Part shown: piece after piece, positions 32,798-40,352 of the stretch | Numbering within the stretch: the first letter of the stretch is position 1 | Layout of the letters: the number at the start of each line of letters is the position of its first letter | NCBI GenBank assembly: GCA_013205085.1 | Contig: JABMLH010000002.1 | Location: 561,425-625,424, forward strand | DNA length: 64,000 nucleotides | Origin: Microbacteriaceae bacterium VKM Ac-2854 | Lineage (GTDB): Bacteria; Actinomycetota; Actinomycetes; Actinomycetales; Microbacteriaceae | Direction of reading: 5' to 3' | The notes under the pieces: generated by a model | Told to the model about the DNA's origin: nothing | Databases searched by the model: none | Seen by the model: the letters and a program-made list of their open reading frames with translations, nothing else | Translations under genes and position numbers: made by a program

Positions 32798-32819
32798 AGT
32801 TGAATTGATTAGTTCAACT
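32798..32819. promoter_or_regulatory. Palindromic operator upstream of the ABC importer operon
   Basis: AGTTGAA (32798-32804), 8 nt, TTCAACT (32813-32819): perfect 7 bp arms. Its core TTGAATTGATTAGTTCA matches the operator before the LLM monooxygenase. Likely bound by the TetR protein at 27670. No thiamin-type riboswitch is visible between here and the start codon. Confidence 0.75.
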
Positions 32820-33176
32820 GTAAGAGGGGTCTGTTTCCGACAGATGTCGGATTCGTGCGGAGCGTGTTACGCGCGTTCTGGCGCCCTTCCGCTGGTCGAG
32901 CTGCCGGAATCGCTGCACCCCTCGCGAGCCGGAACGCACCGGGTCCGCAGATGGGTGGGGCGCCATCGGCGGAACTGCGGTGTTGAGGCACCCACCCCTT
33001 CGCTGGTTGAGTAGGGAGGCCGCCTGCGGCCGACCGTATCGAAACCCTTGCGCCGGCTCTCGAGAAAGGGCGCGATGGGCTACTCGACACTCCTCAGAAG
33101 GAAGATTCCGCGGACCGACCCCTCCCCCGGCGAAGTGCCGCCGGGAGCGATCCGACGTGATGACGCCCGAGCGCGA
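32820..33176. other. Non-coding stretch with a remnant of a CTGGTTGAG...TCGAAACC palindrome
   Basis: About 350 bp between the importer promoter and the MarR gene with no credible gene. GCTGGTTGAGTAG (from 33002) and ATCGAAACCC (33038-33047) resemble the arms of the GGTTTCGGCAAGCTCAACC repeat at 53451 but no longer form a clean hairpin, so this looks like a decayed copy. Other reading frames here lack ribosome sites and codon bias. Confidence 0.5.
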
Positions 33177-33596
33177 CTACTCCGCCAGCACGATCGCGAA
33201 GAGCGCCCGCCATTGGCGCTGCTGAGCCGCGCTGAGACGGTTGGTCGGGGCGGATTCGAGCATCAGCTCCAGCAGGCGGATGCGCGCCGCGCGCCCCGCA
33301 TCCGTCAGCACCACGACCCGGGAGCGGCGGTCGTGCGCGTCCGACACCCGCTCCACGAATCCGCGCTCCTGCAGCTTGTCCACCAGCGACGTCAGCGTCG
33401 ATCGCTCGCAGCGCAGCCGATCGGCAAGCACACTCATCGCCGGAGCCGGGCGCTCGGGATCGACGAGGTACAGCGCCTGCGACATCGGCACGGTGAGGCC
33501 GAGCTCGCCCAGGCGCGGCTCGAGCATCGCGTTCAGCCGCCCCATGCCGGAGAGCAGGTCGGCCATCGCACCCAGTGCGAGGAGATCGGTGGTCAT
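33177..33596 (-). CDS. MarR family transcriptional regulator
   Basis: This 139-residue winged-helix protein has a dimerisation helix (LLALGAMADLLSGMGRLNAMLEPRL), the recognition region AMSVLADRLRCERSTLTSLVDKLQERGFVER and a wing with DAHDRRSRVVVLTDAGRA. The wing motif DxRxxxxxLT is diagnostic of MarR. It is divergent from an NADPH-dependent oxidoreductase gene, with a 15 bp inverted repeat (14 matches) bracketing the promoter region. It probably represses that gene and itself. The effector is unknown, often a phenolic or reactive electrophile in this family. Confidence 0.92.
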   Translation of the reverse strand: MTTDLLALGAMADLLSGMGRLNAMLEPRLGELGLTVPMSQALYLVDPERPAPAMSVLADRLRCERSTLTSLVDKLQERGFVERVSDAHDRRSRVVVLTDAGRAARIRLLELMLESAPTNRLSAAQQRQWRALFAIVLAE

Positions 33597-33607
33597 CCGT
33601 TCAGAAT

Positions 33608-33670
33608 AGTTCAGCTTTCGGACTTTCTCACCGCAGTGCCGTAGGGTCGAAATGATCCGAAATCTGAACT
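33608..33670. promoter_or_regulatory. Inverted repeat bracketing the MarR/oxidoreductase promoters
   Basis: AGTTCAGCTTTCGGA (33608-33622) and TCCGAAATCTGAACT (33656-33670) are inverted copies with 14 of 15 matches. They flank TAGGGT (33642-33647), a -10 candidate for the oxidoreductase. A GTTCAG half-site also overlaps 33599-33604. Probable MarR operators. Confidence 0.65.
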
Positions 33671-33687
33671 ACTTCGACAGGAACAGC

Positions 33688-34692
33688 ATGACCCTCAGCA
33701 CGCAATGGCACCTCGTGGCCCGCCCGTCCGGCGAGCCGACCTCCTCCGACGTCGCGAAGGTCGAGGTCGAGCTGCCCCCGCTGGCCGAGGGCGAGGTGCG
33801 CGTCGCGAACGAGTTCCTCTCCGTCGACCCCTACATGCGCGGGCGGATGAACGACGTGCGCTCGTACACCCCGCCGTACGCGCTCGGCGAGGCGATGACC
33901 GGCGGCGCGGTGGGCCGCGTGATCGAGTCGCGTGCCGAGGGCGTCGCCGTCGGCGACACGGTGCAGTCGATGCTCGGTTGGCGCGACGTGGCGCAGGGGC
34001 CGGCGTCGGCGTTCCGGCCGGCCCCGCTCATCCCGGGCCTGCCGCTCTCGCTGCACCTGAGCGTGCTCGGCGTCACCGGACTGACCGCGTGGGTAGGCCT
34101 GGAGCGCGTCGCACGGATGCGGGAGGGCGACGTGGTGTTCGTCTCGGGAGCGGCCGGCGGCGTGGGCACCATGGTCGGGCAGATCGCCCGCCTGAAGGGC
34201 GCGTCGCGCGTGATCGGCAGCGCCGGCAGCGCCGAGAAGCTCGCCCTGCTCACGGACAAGTACGGCTTCGACGCCGTGTTCGACTACAAGCAGGGCGACC
34301 TGATCGGGCAGCTCGATGCGGCCGCCCCCGAGGGCATCGACGTCTACTTCGACAACGTCGGCGGCGAGCACCTGGAGGCGGCGCTGCACGCCTTCACGGA
34401 CGGCGGCCGCGCGGCGCTGTGCGGTTCGATCTCGGGCTACAACACCGAGGGCGAGGCCCCCGGCATCCGCTTCATGACCAACATGGTCACCCGCGGCCTC
34501 AGCCTCACCGGTTTCACCGTGGGCAACTACCTGGATGCCGCGCCGGAGTTCCGCGCCGACATGACCCGCTGGCTCGCGGCCGGCGAGATCGTCTTCGACG
34601 AGACGATCGTCGACGGCATCGACAACGCCTTCGACGCGTTCACCGGCATGATGCGCGGCGCCAACATCGGCAAGATGATCGTCCGCCTCTGA
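33688..34692 (+). CDS. NADPH-dependent medium-chain reductase, leukotriene B4 dehydrogenase/CurA type
   Basis: This 334-residue MDR-family enzyme lacks zinc motifs. Features of the 2-alkenal/prostaglandin reductase branch are VDPYMRGRMNDVRSY, GLTAWVGLERVA, the nucleotide loop GAAGGVGTMVGQIARLKG and YFDNVGGEHLEAAL. These enzymes use NADPH to reduce the double bond of alpha,beta-unsaturated carbonyls, which fits a MarR-controlled electrophile-detoxification unit. The start ATG 33688 has AGGAA upstream; 12 earlier in-frame codons overlap the inverted repeat operator and are not taken as coding. It converges on an EamA transporter gene. Confidence 0.9.
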   Translation: MTLSTQWHLVARPSGEPTSSDVAKVEVELPPLAEGEVRVANEFLSVDPYMRGRMNDVRSYTPPYALGEAMTGGAVGRVIESRAEGVAVGDTVQSMLGWRDVAQGPASAFRPAPLIPGLPLSLHLSVLGVTGLTAWVGLERVARMREGDVVFVSGAAGGVGTMVGQIARLKGASRVIGSAGSAEKLALLTDKYGFDAVFDYKQGDLIGQLDAAAPEGIDVYFDNVGGEHLEAALHAFTDGGRAALCGSISGYNTEGEAPGIRFMTNMVTRGLSLTGFTVGNYLDAAPEFRADMTRWLAAGEIVFDETIVDGIDNAFDAFTGMMRGANIGKMIVRL

Positions 34693-34710
34693 CCCCCGGC
34701 CGCCTCGAAA

Positions 34711-34784
34711 GGGTTGTCACTTTGTCGGCAACCACCCGACAAAGTGACAACCCCTCTCGCGGCGGGACGGAGTGACAACCCCCT
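34711..34784. repeat. Dispersed palindromic repeat, family A (TT subtype), copy 4, plus a solo CC-subtype arm
   Basis: Perfect 18 bp arms GGGTTGTCACTTTGTCGG (34711-34728) and 34736-34753. Ten nucleotides on, 34764-34784 is the right arm of the CC subtype with no left arm, ending on the first base of the EamA stop codon complement. This looks like a composite or partly deleted pair, as in the intact A2-A3 pair at 25942-26090. Confidence 0.88.
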
Positions 34785-35668
34785 CACACGGCGGGCGCCC
34801 GACGGAACGCGCGCTCGTTGGCGACGGCGACGCCGGCGATCACGATCACGCCGCCCACGATCTGCGCGAGCGTGAACGGATGCCCGGCCAGCACGGTGAA
34901 CAGCGCCGTGAACACCGTGATCAAGTTCAGGAACACACCCGCCCGTGCCGGCGGGATCACCGTCAGCGCCCGGTTCCACAGCACGTACGACAGCACCGAC
35001 GGGAAGATCGCGATGAACACCAGCGCACCCCAGCCGCCGCTCGTGCTCGGCAGCACCAGCCCGCCGGTGAACAGCACCACCGGCAGCATCACGAGCACCG
35101 CGAACCCCGCCTGCACCGCGGTCGACGAGATCGGCGGCAGCCGCGGGCCCCGACGACCCACGATCGTGTAGGCCGTCCACGCCAGGATCGCGCCGATCAT
35201 CAGCAGGTCGCCGGTGCCGAAGCCGGTGCTCAGCAGCCGACCGACGTCGCCGCCGCTGAGCACCACCAGCACTCCGACCAGCGCGACGATGATGCCCAGT
35301 ACGGCCGTCCGAGTCAGCCGCTCGCGGAGGAAGATCACCGCGGCCAGTGTGATCAGGGCCGGGTTGAACGCGTTGATCAGCGAGGCGTTGAACGCGTCCG
35401 TGAACTGCAGCGCCGCGTACAGGAACAGCGTGTAGCCGAGCATCCCGAGCACGCTCAGCAGCAAATGCCAGCGCCAGGCCCGCAGCAGCTCGCGCCAGCG
35501 CGGCCGCTCGATCAGCTGCGCGATCGCGAACAGCGGCAGCACCGCGAACGCCCAGCGCAGGAGGACCAGGCTCAGCGGCGGGATCTCGGCGACGGCCGCC
35601 ACACCGACGATGTAGTTGCCGGCCCAGAACAGCGTCGCCGCGAGCAGCGAGACGACGCCCGCGATCAC
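34784..35668 (-). CDS. EamA-family (DMT) metabolite exporter
   Basis: This 294-residue protein has ten membrane segments arranged as two EamA repeats: LAATLFWAGNYIVG to about 145, then LMIGAILAWTAYTIVGRR to the end. The family exports amino acids, purines or other metabolites, or supplies sugar nucleotides. No specific clue to cargo is visible. The start at 35668 overlaps the stop of the PhzF gene by 4 nt, so the two form an operon. Its stop codon touches a palindromic repeat arm. Confidence 0.9.
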   Translation of the reverse strand: MIAGVVSLLAATLFWAGNYIVGVAAVAEIPPLSLVLLRWAFAVLPLFAIAQLIERPRWRELLRAWRWHLLLSVLGMLGYTLFLYAALQFTDAFNASLINAFNPALITLAAVIFLRERLTRTAVLGIIVALVGVLVVLSGGDVGRLLSTGFGTGDLLMIGAILAWTAYTIVGRRGPRLPPISSTAVQAGFAVLVMLPVVLFTGGLVLPSTSGGWGALVFIAIFPSVLSYVLWNRALTVIPPARAGVFLNLITVFTALFTVLAGHPFTLAQIVGGVIVIAGVAVANERAFRRAPAV

Positions 35669-36492
35669 AGCGACACGGCGCCGCGGATGAGTGTTCGGCT
35701 CGCCCCGCCGATCCAGACGTCATCGCCCTCGGCGAGCACATCGATCACGCCCGCCCGGTCGACCCGGGCACCCTGCGAGAGCGAGTACGCGTCCGCAGCC
35801 CCCTCGCGCCGCAGCCACTGCGCGAGCCCTGCCGCGAAGCTGCCCGTCACCGGATCCTCCACGATCCCCATCCCCGGCGCGAAGACGCGCACCTCGTAGG
35901 CGTGCGCGGATCCGTCGGAATACGCCCCGAAGACACCGAACGGCACCGGCGGCACGCTGGCGAGTTCGAGGGCGAGCACGTCCTCCGCCGAGGCGAGCTG
36001 CACCGCCGCCCAGCCCGGACCGTTGTCGACCCACTGGTGCGCGACGAAGCGCTTGCGGCCGATGCCGAGGCAGTCGGCGATGCCGTTCAGATCCGCTTTG
36101 TCCACCGCGCCCGTGCGCAGCGTCGGCGGCGCCGCGAACGCGAGGCCGGTCTCCGTGAACCGCAACCGCACCATCCCGGCGGCGCACTCCTGCACGAGGT
36201 ACTCCCCCGCCGGCTGGCCGCCGTGTTCCAACCAGGCGTGCGCAGAGCCCAGGGTCGGATGCCCGGCGAAGGGCAGCTCGCGACCGGGCGTGAAGATCCG
36301 CAGCCGGTAGTCGGCCTCCAGCGTCGTCGGCGGCAGCACGAACGTGGTCTCGGAGAGGTTGGTCCAGCGCGCGAACGCGGCCATCTCCGCATCCGTCAGT
36401 CCATCGGCGTCGAGAACGACGGCGAGGGCGTTGCCGAGCATCGGCTCGGCGGAGAAGACGTCGACCTGGGCGAAGTCACGGAGGCGGGGCAT
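35665..36492 (-). CDS. PhzF family isomerase/epimerase-like protein
   Basis: This 275-residue protein has the two-lobed PhzF fold. DVFSAEPMLGNALAVVLDADGL and NLSETTFVLPP hold the family's catalytic glutamate (Glu 48 here); FTPGRELPFAGHPTLGSAHAWL and a late PGMGIVEDPVTGSFAAGLA repeat the pattern. PhzF isomerises trans-2,3-dihydro-3-hydroxyanthranilate in phenazine synthesis, but most homologues outside phenazine clusters have unknown substrates, and no phenazine genes are near. It is co-transcribed with an EamA exporter (4 nt overlap), hinting at metabolite disposal. Confidence 0.88.
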   Translation of the reverse strand: MPRLRDFAQVDVFSAEPMLGNALAVVLDADGLTDAEMAAFARWTNLSETTFVLPPTTLEADYRLRIFTPGRELPFAGHPTLGSAHAWLEHGGQPAGEYLVQECAAGMVRLRFTETGLAFAAPPTLRTGAVDKADLNGIADCLGIGRKRFVAHQWVDNGPGWAAVQLASAEDVLALELASVPPVPFGVFGAYSDGSAHAYEVRVFAPGMGIVEDPVTGSFAAGLAQWLRREGAADAYSLSQGARVDRAGVIDVLAEGDDVWIGGASRTLIRGAVSL

Positions 36493-36564
36493 GGCGGGTC
36501 CTTCACTGCATTCGGGGACCCTACGACCCTAGCCACTTCCCGCGCAGCGGCGCCCGGTCCACCT

Positions 36565-36631
36565 CCCCGCGAGATGCCTCTTCTGTACGCGACACGCCGA
36601 GGGAGGCGTACAGAAGTGGCATCTCGCGGGG
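36565..36631. repeat. Dispersed palindromic repeat, family B, copy 2
   Basis: The 26 bp arm 36565-36590 (core GAGATGCCTCTTCTGTACGC) pairs with 36606-36631 with one mismatch. The loop GACACGCCGAGGGAG matches copy 1 in orientation. It lies 13 nt from the transaldolase stop codon. Confidence 0.9.
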
Positions 36632-36644
36632 AGGGACGAGGGCG

Positions 36645-37769
36645 CTACTTCTTGTCCGGGTTGGGCACCACGACGTCGCGGACGAGGGCCTCGAGCGTGT
36701 TGTTCGCGGCGAGGAACTGGCGCAGCGTCCGCGCCGTCGGCCCGAAGGTCGCGAACTCGTCGACGGTCAGACCGTCCTCGTCGTAGGCGCGGCGGAAGTC
36801 CGGGATGCGTTCGTACAGCTCATCGATGATGTGCTGCTCGACGGGGATGTCGATGCGCGACTCGCCCGTGAGCGGGTTCGCGTTGATCAGCTTCTGCCAG
36901 GCGAACGGCGGCGAGACCACGAGGTCGCCGCCCACCAGCTCGGACCACTGCAGCGTGTTGCGGAACGCGGCCGAGAGGATGCGGGTGCGGTAACCGCGCT
37001 GCTTGAAGACCTCGTAGCCCTTCTTCAGCGCCGCGACGCCGGCCCACTCGAAGTAGCCGGGCTCGGTCAGCACGATGTTGTCGCGTGCCGCGACGAACTT
37101 GATCCAGTCGTCCAGGCGACCGCCCATGATCGTGCAGACGGGGCCCATGGTCGAGATGTCCAGGCCTTCGGCCTCGCGACGCTGCAGGCCGCGCTCCACG
37201 GCGGCACCGACGGCGAGCGCCTGCGGCACCGAGAACGACACGGTCGCGTTGATGGAGACACCGCGGTAGGTGACCTCTTCGATCGCCTCGATGCCCGCCG
37301 CGACGGCGGGGATCTTCACGATGATGTTCGGGGCGAGCGTGTCGAAGTAGAGCGTCTGCTCGACCAGCTTCTCCGCGGAACGGTGGAATCGTGGGTCGGT
37401 CTGGATGCTGAGACGGCCGTTGCGGCCGTTCTGCTCGTGGAAGATCGGCTCCAGCAGCGCGGCGGCCTGGATGCTCAGCTCCTCGACGGCTTTCCAGCCC
37501 AGCCAGTCCTCGGTGGCCGTCGGATACTCGGCGGCGAGCTCCGCCAGCCGCGGCAGCCAGATGTCGGGGTTCTGCTGGATCGCGGTCAGCGCGATCACCG
37601 GGTTGCAGGTGGCACCCACCGCGCCGAAGGCGATGGACTGCGCGAGCTCCTTGGGGTCTGCAGAGTCGTTCCAGAGCGCCGTCGGGGTGTCTTGAGCGGC
37701 GCGCAGGAGCGGGGGGCGGGAGTCGGCCGGGGTAGCGGCCTCGGTTGCCTGGGTCAGAGACACTTTCAT
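36645..37769 (-). CDS. Transaldolase family protein
   Basis: This 374-residue TIM-barrel protein has transaldolase motifs VGATCNPVIAL (residues 52-61), a Schiff-base lysine in NIIVKIP (Lys 152) and SINATVSFSVPQALAVG. Transaldolase moves a dihydroxyacetone unit between sugar phosphates in the pentose phosphate pathway. No transketolase, G6PDH or opcA gene lies alongside, unlike the usual actinobacterial tal cluster. The DxWLxWKAVEEL region also differs from standard Tal, so a specialised sugar-phosphate role is possible. The start is taken as ATG 37769. An upstream TTG (37799) and GTG (37775) are alternatives. Confidence 0.8.
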   Translation of the reverse strand: MKVSLTQATEAATPADSRPPLLRAAQDTPTALWNDSADPKELAQSIAFGAVGATCNPVIALTAIQQNPDIWLPRLAELAAEYPTATEDWLGWKAVEELSIQAAALLEPIFHEQNGRNGRLSIQTDPRFHRSAEKLVEQTLYFDTLAPNIIVKIPAVAAGIEAIEEVTYRGVSINATVSFSVPQALAVGAAVERGLQRREAEGLDISTMGPVCTIMGGRLDDWIKFVAARDNIVLTEPGYFEWAGVAALKKGYEVFKQRGYRTRILSAAFRNTLQWSELVGGDLVVSPPFAWQKLINANPLTGESRIDIPVEQHIIDELYERIPDFRRAYDEDGLTVDEFATFGPTARTLRQFLAANNTLEALVRDVVVPNPDKK

Positions 37770-37827
37770 CCTCACTGTCGGTATGCCGTCATGCTGCAAT
37801 CGTCATCGACGCACCCATGACTGGTCG

Positions 37828-37838
37828 TACTGACAGTA
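37828..37838. promoter_or_regulatory. Odd-centred dyad upstream of the transaldolase gene
   Basis: TACTGACAGTA (TACTG-A-CAGTA) in an AT-rich patch about 60 nt before the start codon. It could be part of a promoter or an operator for a regulator encoded elsewhere; no second copy was found. Confidence 0.35.
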
Positions 37839-37877
37839 TGTCCTAACAAACTCAACAACGGAAGCGCCTTCTGCCTT

Positions 37878-37950
37878 TGCGAAGGACCCCGGCAGCGCGC
37901 CGCGGACCCGCGGGCCGCGGCGCCCTCGCGCGCTGGCGGGGTCCCTCGCA
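37878..37950. repeat. Dispersed palindromic repeat, family D, copy 1
   Basis: The 23 bp arm 37878-37900 pairs with 37928-37950 with two mismatches; the inside is a GC-rich secondary palindrome. Its right half (from 37919) matches the right arm of copy 2 at 61690 at 32 of 33 positions, while the left arms differ. It ends 15 nt from the LysM gene stop. Confidence 0.85.
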
Positions 37951-37965
37951 GGAGGAGGGGGCGCG

Positions 37966-38793
37966 TCAGCGGAGGCGCTTGGCGAGGTTGAGCGTCTCGC
38001 CGGCGTGGGCGGTGCGGTCGCGCGGGTCGGGCTGACGCGCCGGGTTCAGGTAGAGCAGGTCGTCGACGCCGATGCCGAAGCGGACGGCGATGGACGCCAT
38101 GTCGTCTCCCTCGGCGACCGTGTACGCCTCCGGCTGCCCATCGGCGCCGATCGCGACCGCGCCGTTCGCGCCGTCGTCGGCGCCCGAATCCGCGACCACG
38201 ATGTCCGGGCGCAGATCGGGCATGCTCCACTGCAACTGCGCGAGCGCGACGACCCGCGCCACGCAGTCCGGGTCATCGGTCGGGCGCACGAGGGCGAGGC
38301 TGTCGACGAAGCTCGGGTCGCCGCCGGTGCTCGCGTTCGAGATCGACACGGCGGTGCGGCGGATGCTCGCCAGCGATCCGACCGGGTACGCGAGTCCGGT
38401 TCCGAGGCACGTGATGTCATCCGCGACCCGTGACGGCGTCGCGACCACTTCGGAGTCGCCGCCGAGCGACGTCCAGAAGTCGGGGATCACCAGCTGGAAC
38501 GCCGAGGTCGATCGGCCCGCGATCGCCACGATCTGCACCGAGCCGCCGGTGGCGCCGTCCGCGGAGACGATGTCGCCCGTCGCCACCACGGTGCCCGGCG
38601 GCACAACGGGTCGCGGGATCTTCGTCGCGACCGGAGTCGGGGTGGGCGGCAGCCCTCGAGCTGCGGCTTTCGGCGCGGATTCCACGGCAGCGCTACCGCC
38701 GAAGAGGGCGATCGCGATGACGACGGCAGCGGCCACGATCACGCCCAGGACAACGAGCGCACGGCGAGGCCGAACGCGGCTTTGCGTCGTCAT
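37966..38793 (-). CDS. LysM domain membrane-anchored or secreted protein
   Basis: This 275-residue protein has a basic N-terminus, one hydrophobic segment (residues 13-32) acting as signal anchor, and a Pro/Thr linker. A middle domain of about 120 residues is unknown (VVATGDIVSADGATGGSVQIVAI, DDITCLGTGLAYPVGSL, with two Cys). The C-terminal LysM domain (YTVAEGDDMASIAVRFGIGVDDLLYLNP, ending HAGETLNL) is the peptidoglycan-binding fold. It probably sits in the cell wall. It is divergent from the beta-helix protein gene and may act with it, though nothing shows that directly. The Cys pair suggests a disulphide outside the cell. Confidence 0.82.
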   Translation of the reverse strand: MTTQSRVRPRRALVVLGVIVAAAVVIAIALFGGSAAVESAPKAAARGLPPTPTPVATKIPRPVVPPGTVVATGDIVSADGATGGSVQIVAIAGRSTSAFQLVIPDFWTSLGGDSEVVATPSRVADDITCLGTGLAYPVGSLASIRRTAVSISNASTGGDPSFVDSLALVRPTDDPDCVARVVALAQLQWSMPDLRPDIVVADSGADDGANGAVAIGADGQPEAYTVAEGDDMASIAVRFGIGVDDLLYLNPARQPDPRDRTAHAGETLNLAKRLR

Positions 38794-39032
38794 GTGGCTC
38801 CCCCATACTGCGATTGCCCTTCGACGCTATCAACCTGCTGCGGGCCCGATCACCGATCGATGTGCCCCATCCGGGCGACAGCCGGTACCGCCTCCCGGTT
38901 TCGCGCCACCCGCCCCTGTTACGATTCGGCGACAGCGGAGGCCCCCGAGCCGCCGCGACCAGGTACCCCGCCGCACGCTCACCCCGAAGCGAGCGGCGTT
39001 CCGATCACCGCCCATGACGGGAACTGCGCACC

Positions 39033-40352
39033 TTGGCCGAGAAATCCGACCACCCGACCTCCGACGAGCCGCGCCGCGGTCCGAGCCGACGCGCCCTCGT
39101 GCTGGGCGGTGTCGGCGTCGGTGCCGTCGTCATCGCGGGCGGAGCCGTCGGCGCGAACGTCCTGATCGACCGCCTCCGCGGGGTCTTCGGCTCTTCCGAC
39201 GGCCCGGACGACACGGATCCGAACGCGTCGACCTCCCCGCATCCGCTGGACCAACTCGCCAACGTGCCGACGGCGGAACCTTCGTTCGGCCCCAACGGCA
39301 CGCACTGGCCCAGCGGAACGCCCTGGCTGAGCGGCGACGTCGACCTCGAGGTCGAGGTCGCCTGCGGTTGGGATGCGATCAAGGCCGCGATCGCGGACGC
39401 GGCGAAAACCGCCGATCCCGCCGCGAGCGTGCGCATCCTGGTCGCGCCCGGCACGCTGCCCGGCTACGGCGCGGGCTCCGGCTCCCCCGCCGTCCTGCAG
39501 GACGTGGGCGACGTCGAGCGCAGCACCCGCATCCTCGTCTACCCGCGCGACGGCTACGGCACGGTCACGGTCTCGGAGTCGTGGCGCTGGCTGCGCGTCT
39601 ACGGCGTCAGCTTCGCGGGTGTCATCACCACGGGCGGATTCCTCGCCAGCGGATGCACCGGCTCCGCCTTCGCGCGGATGCGAGTGGACACGGCCTACAA
39701 CGTCTACGGCGTCGACGGCGTCGACTCGACCGAGAACATCGAGCTGGTCGAGATCGTGGTGCCGAACTCGCAGCTGCGCGACGAGGACGTGTCCAGCTTC
39801 CGCACGCCGAGCCAGGGTCGCGGCGCCCTGCGCTACATCAGCCGGATCGGCTGCTACACCGCACCGGGCTACAAGAAGAAGGGCTCGAACGCGCACACCG
39901 ACACGGTGCAGCTCTCGGGTCAGAACGACAACTACTACGGCGACTTCAGCAGCGTGGACTGCATCGACTTCGCCTCCACCAACACCGCCCTGCAGATCGG
40001 CTCGGCCCCCAACGTGAGCTACCGGCACTGCCTGGTCGTGGGCGGTGACGTCGGCAAGAGCGTCTACCCCCTGCCCGATGAGGCGGAGCAGGACGGCAGT
40101 CACGGGGCCTCCAACGGTCCCGGCAGCCGCTTCGGCTGCTCCGCCACCGACAGCACGTTCATCGGCTCGATGGGGGCGGCCACGTGGAGTTCGGTCGAGG
40201 ACTCGACCGTCGGATACGCCTCCACCGCCGACGAGCCGGACTCGGGTGGCTGGAGTATCGATCCGAGCATCCTGGAGTGGCGAGCGGACGATATCCGCGA
40301 ACTCTCTCCCGCGCCTGACGACGAGTACCTCGCCCGGATCTGGGCGTCCTAG
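39033..40352 (+). CDS. Secreted or anchored right-handed beta-helix protein with twin-arginine-like signal
   Basis: This 439-residue protein begins with PSRRALVLGGVGVGAVVIAGG, an RR-motif signal or anchor, then an acidic Ser/Thr/Pro linker. The rest is a long repetitive beta region (residues 110-420) with turns such as STRILVYPRDGYGTVTV, WLRVYGVSFAGVITTGGFLASGCTGSAFARMRV and CIDFASTNTALQIG. This fits a right-handed parallel beta-helix as in polysaccharide lyases or adhesins. No lyase active site is recognised. The start TTG 39033 is the best placed for the signal, but the ribosome site is weak. It overlaps the convergent acyltransferase gene by sharing CTAG as both stop codons. Confidence 0.7.
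   Translation: MAEKSDHPTSDEPRRGPSRRALVLGGVGVGAVVIAGGAVGANVLIDRLRGVFGSSDGPDDTDPNASTSPHPLDQLANVPTAEPSFGPNGTHWPSGTPWLSGDVDLEVEVACGWDAIKAAIADAAKTADPAASVRILVAPGTLPGYGAGSGSPAVLQDVGDVERSTRILVYPRDGYGTVTVSESWRWLRVYGVSFAGVITTGGFLASGCTGSAFARMRVDTAYNVYGVDGVDSTENIELVEIVVPNSQLRDEDVSSFRTPSQGRGALRYISRIGCYTAPGYKKKGSNAHTDTVQLSGQNDNYYGDFSSVDCIDFASTNTALQIGSAPNVSYRHCLVVGGDVGKSVYPLPDEAEQDGSHGASNGPGSRFGCSATDSTFIGSMGAATWSSVEDSTVGYASTADEPDSGGWSIDPSILEWRADDIRELSPAPDDEYLARIWAS

Noticed and set aside
32782-33176. Thiamin (TPP) riboswitch upstream of the NMT1-type ABC operon
   Set aside because: The CTGAGA and ACCTGAT-type core elements are absent; a TetR-type palindrome is present instead.
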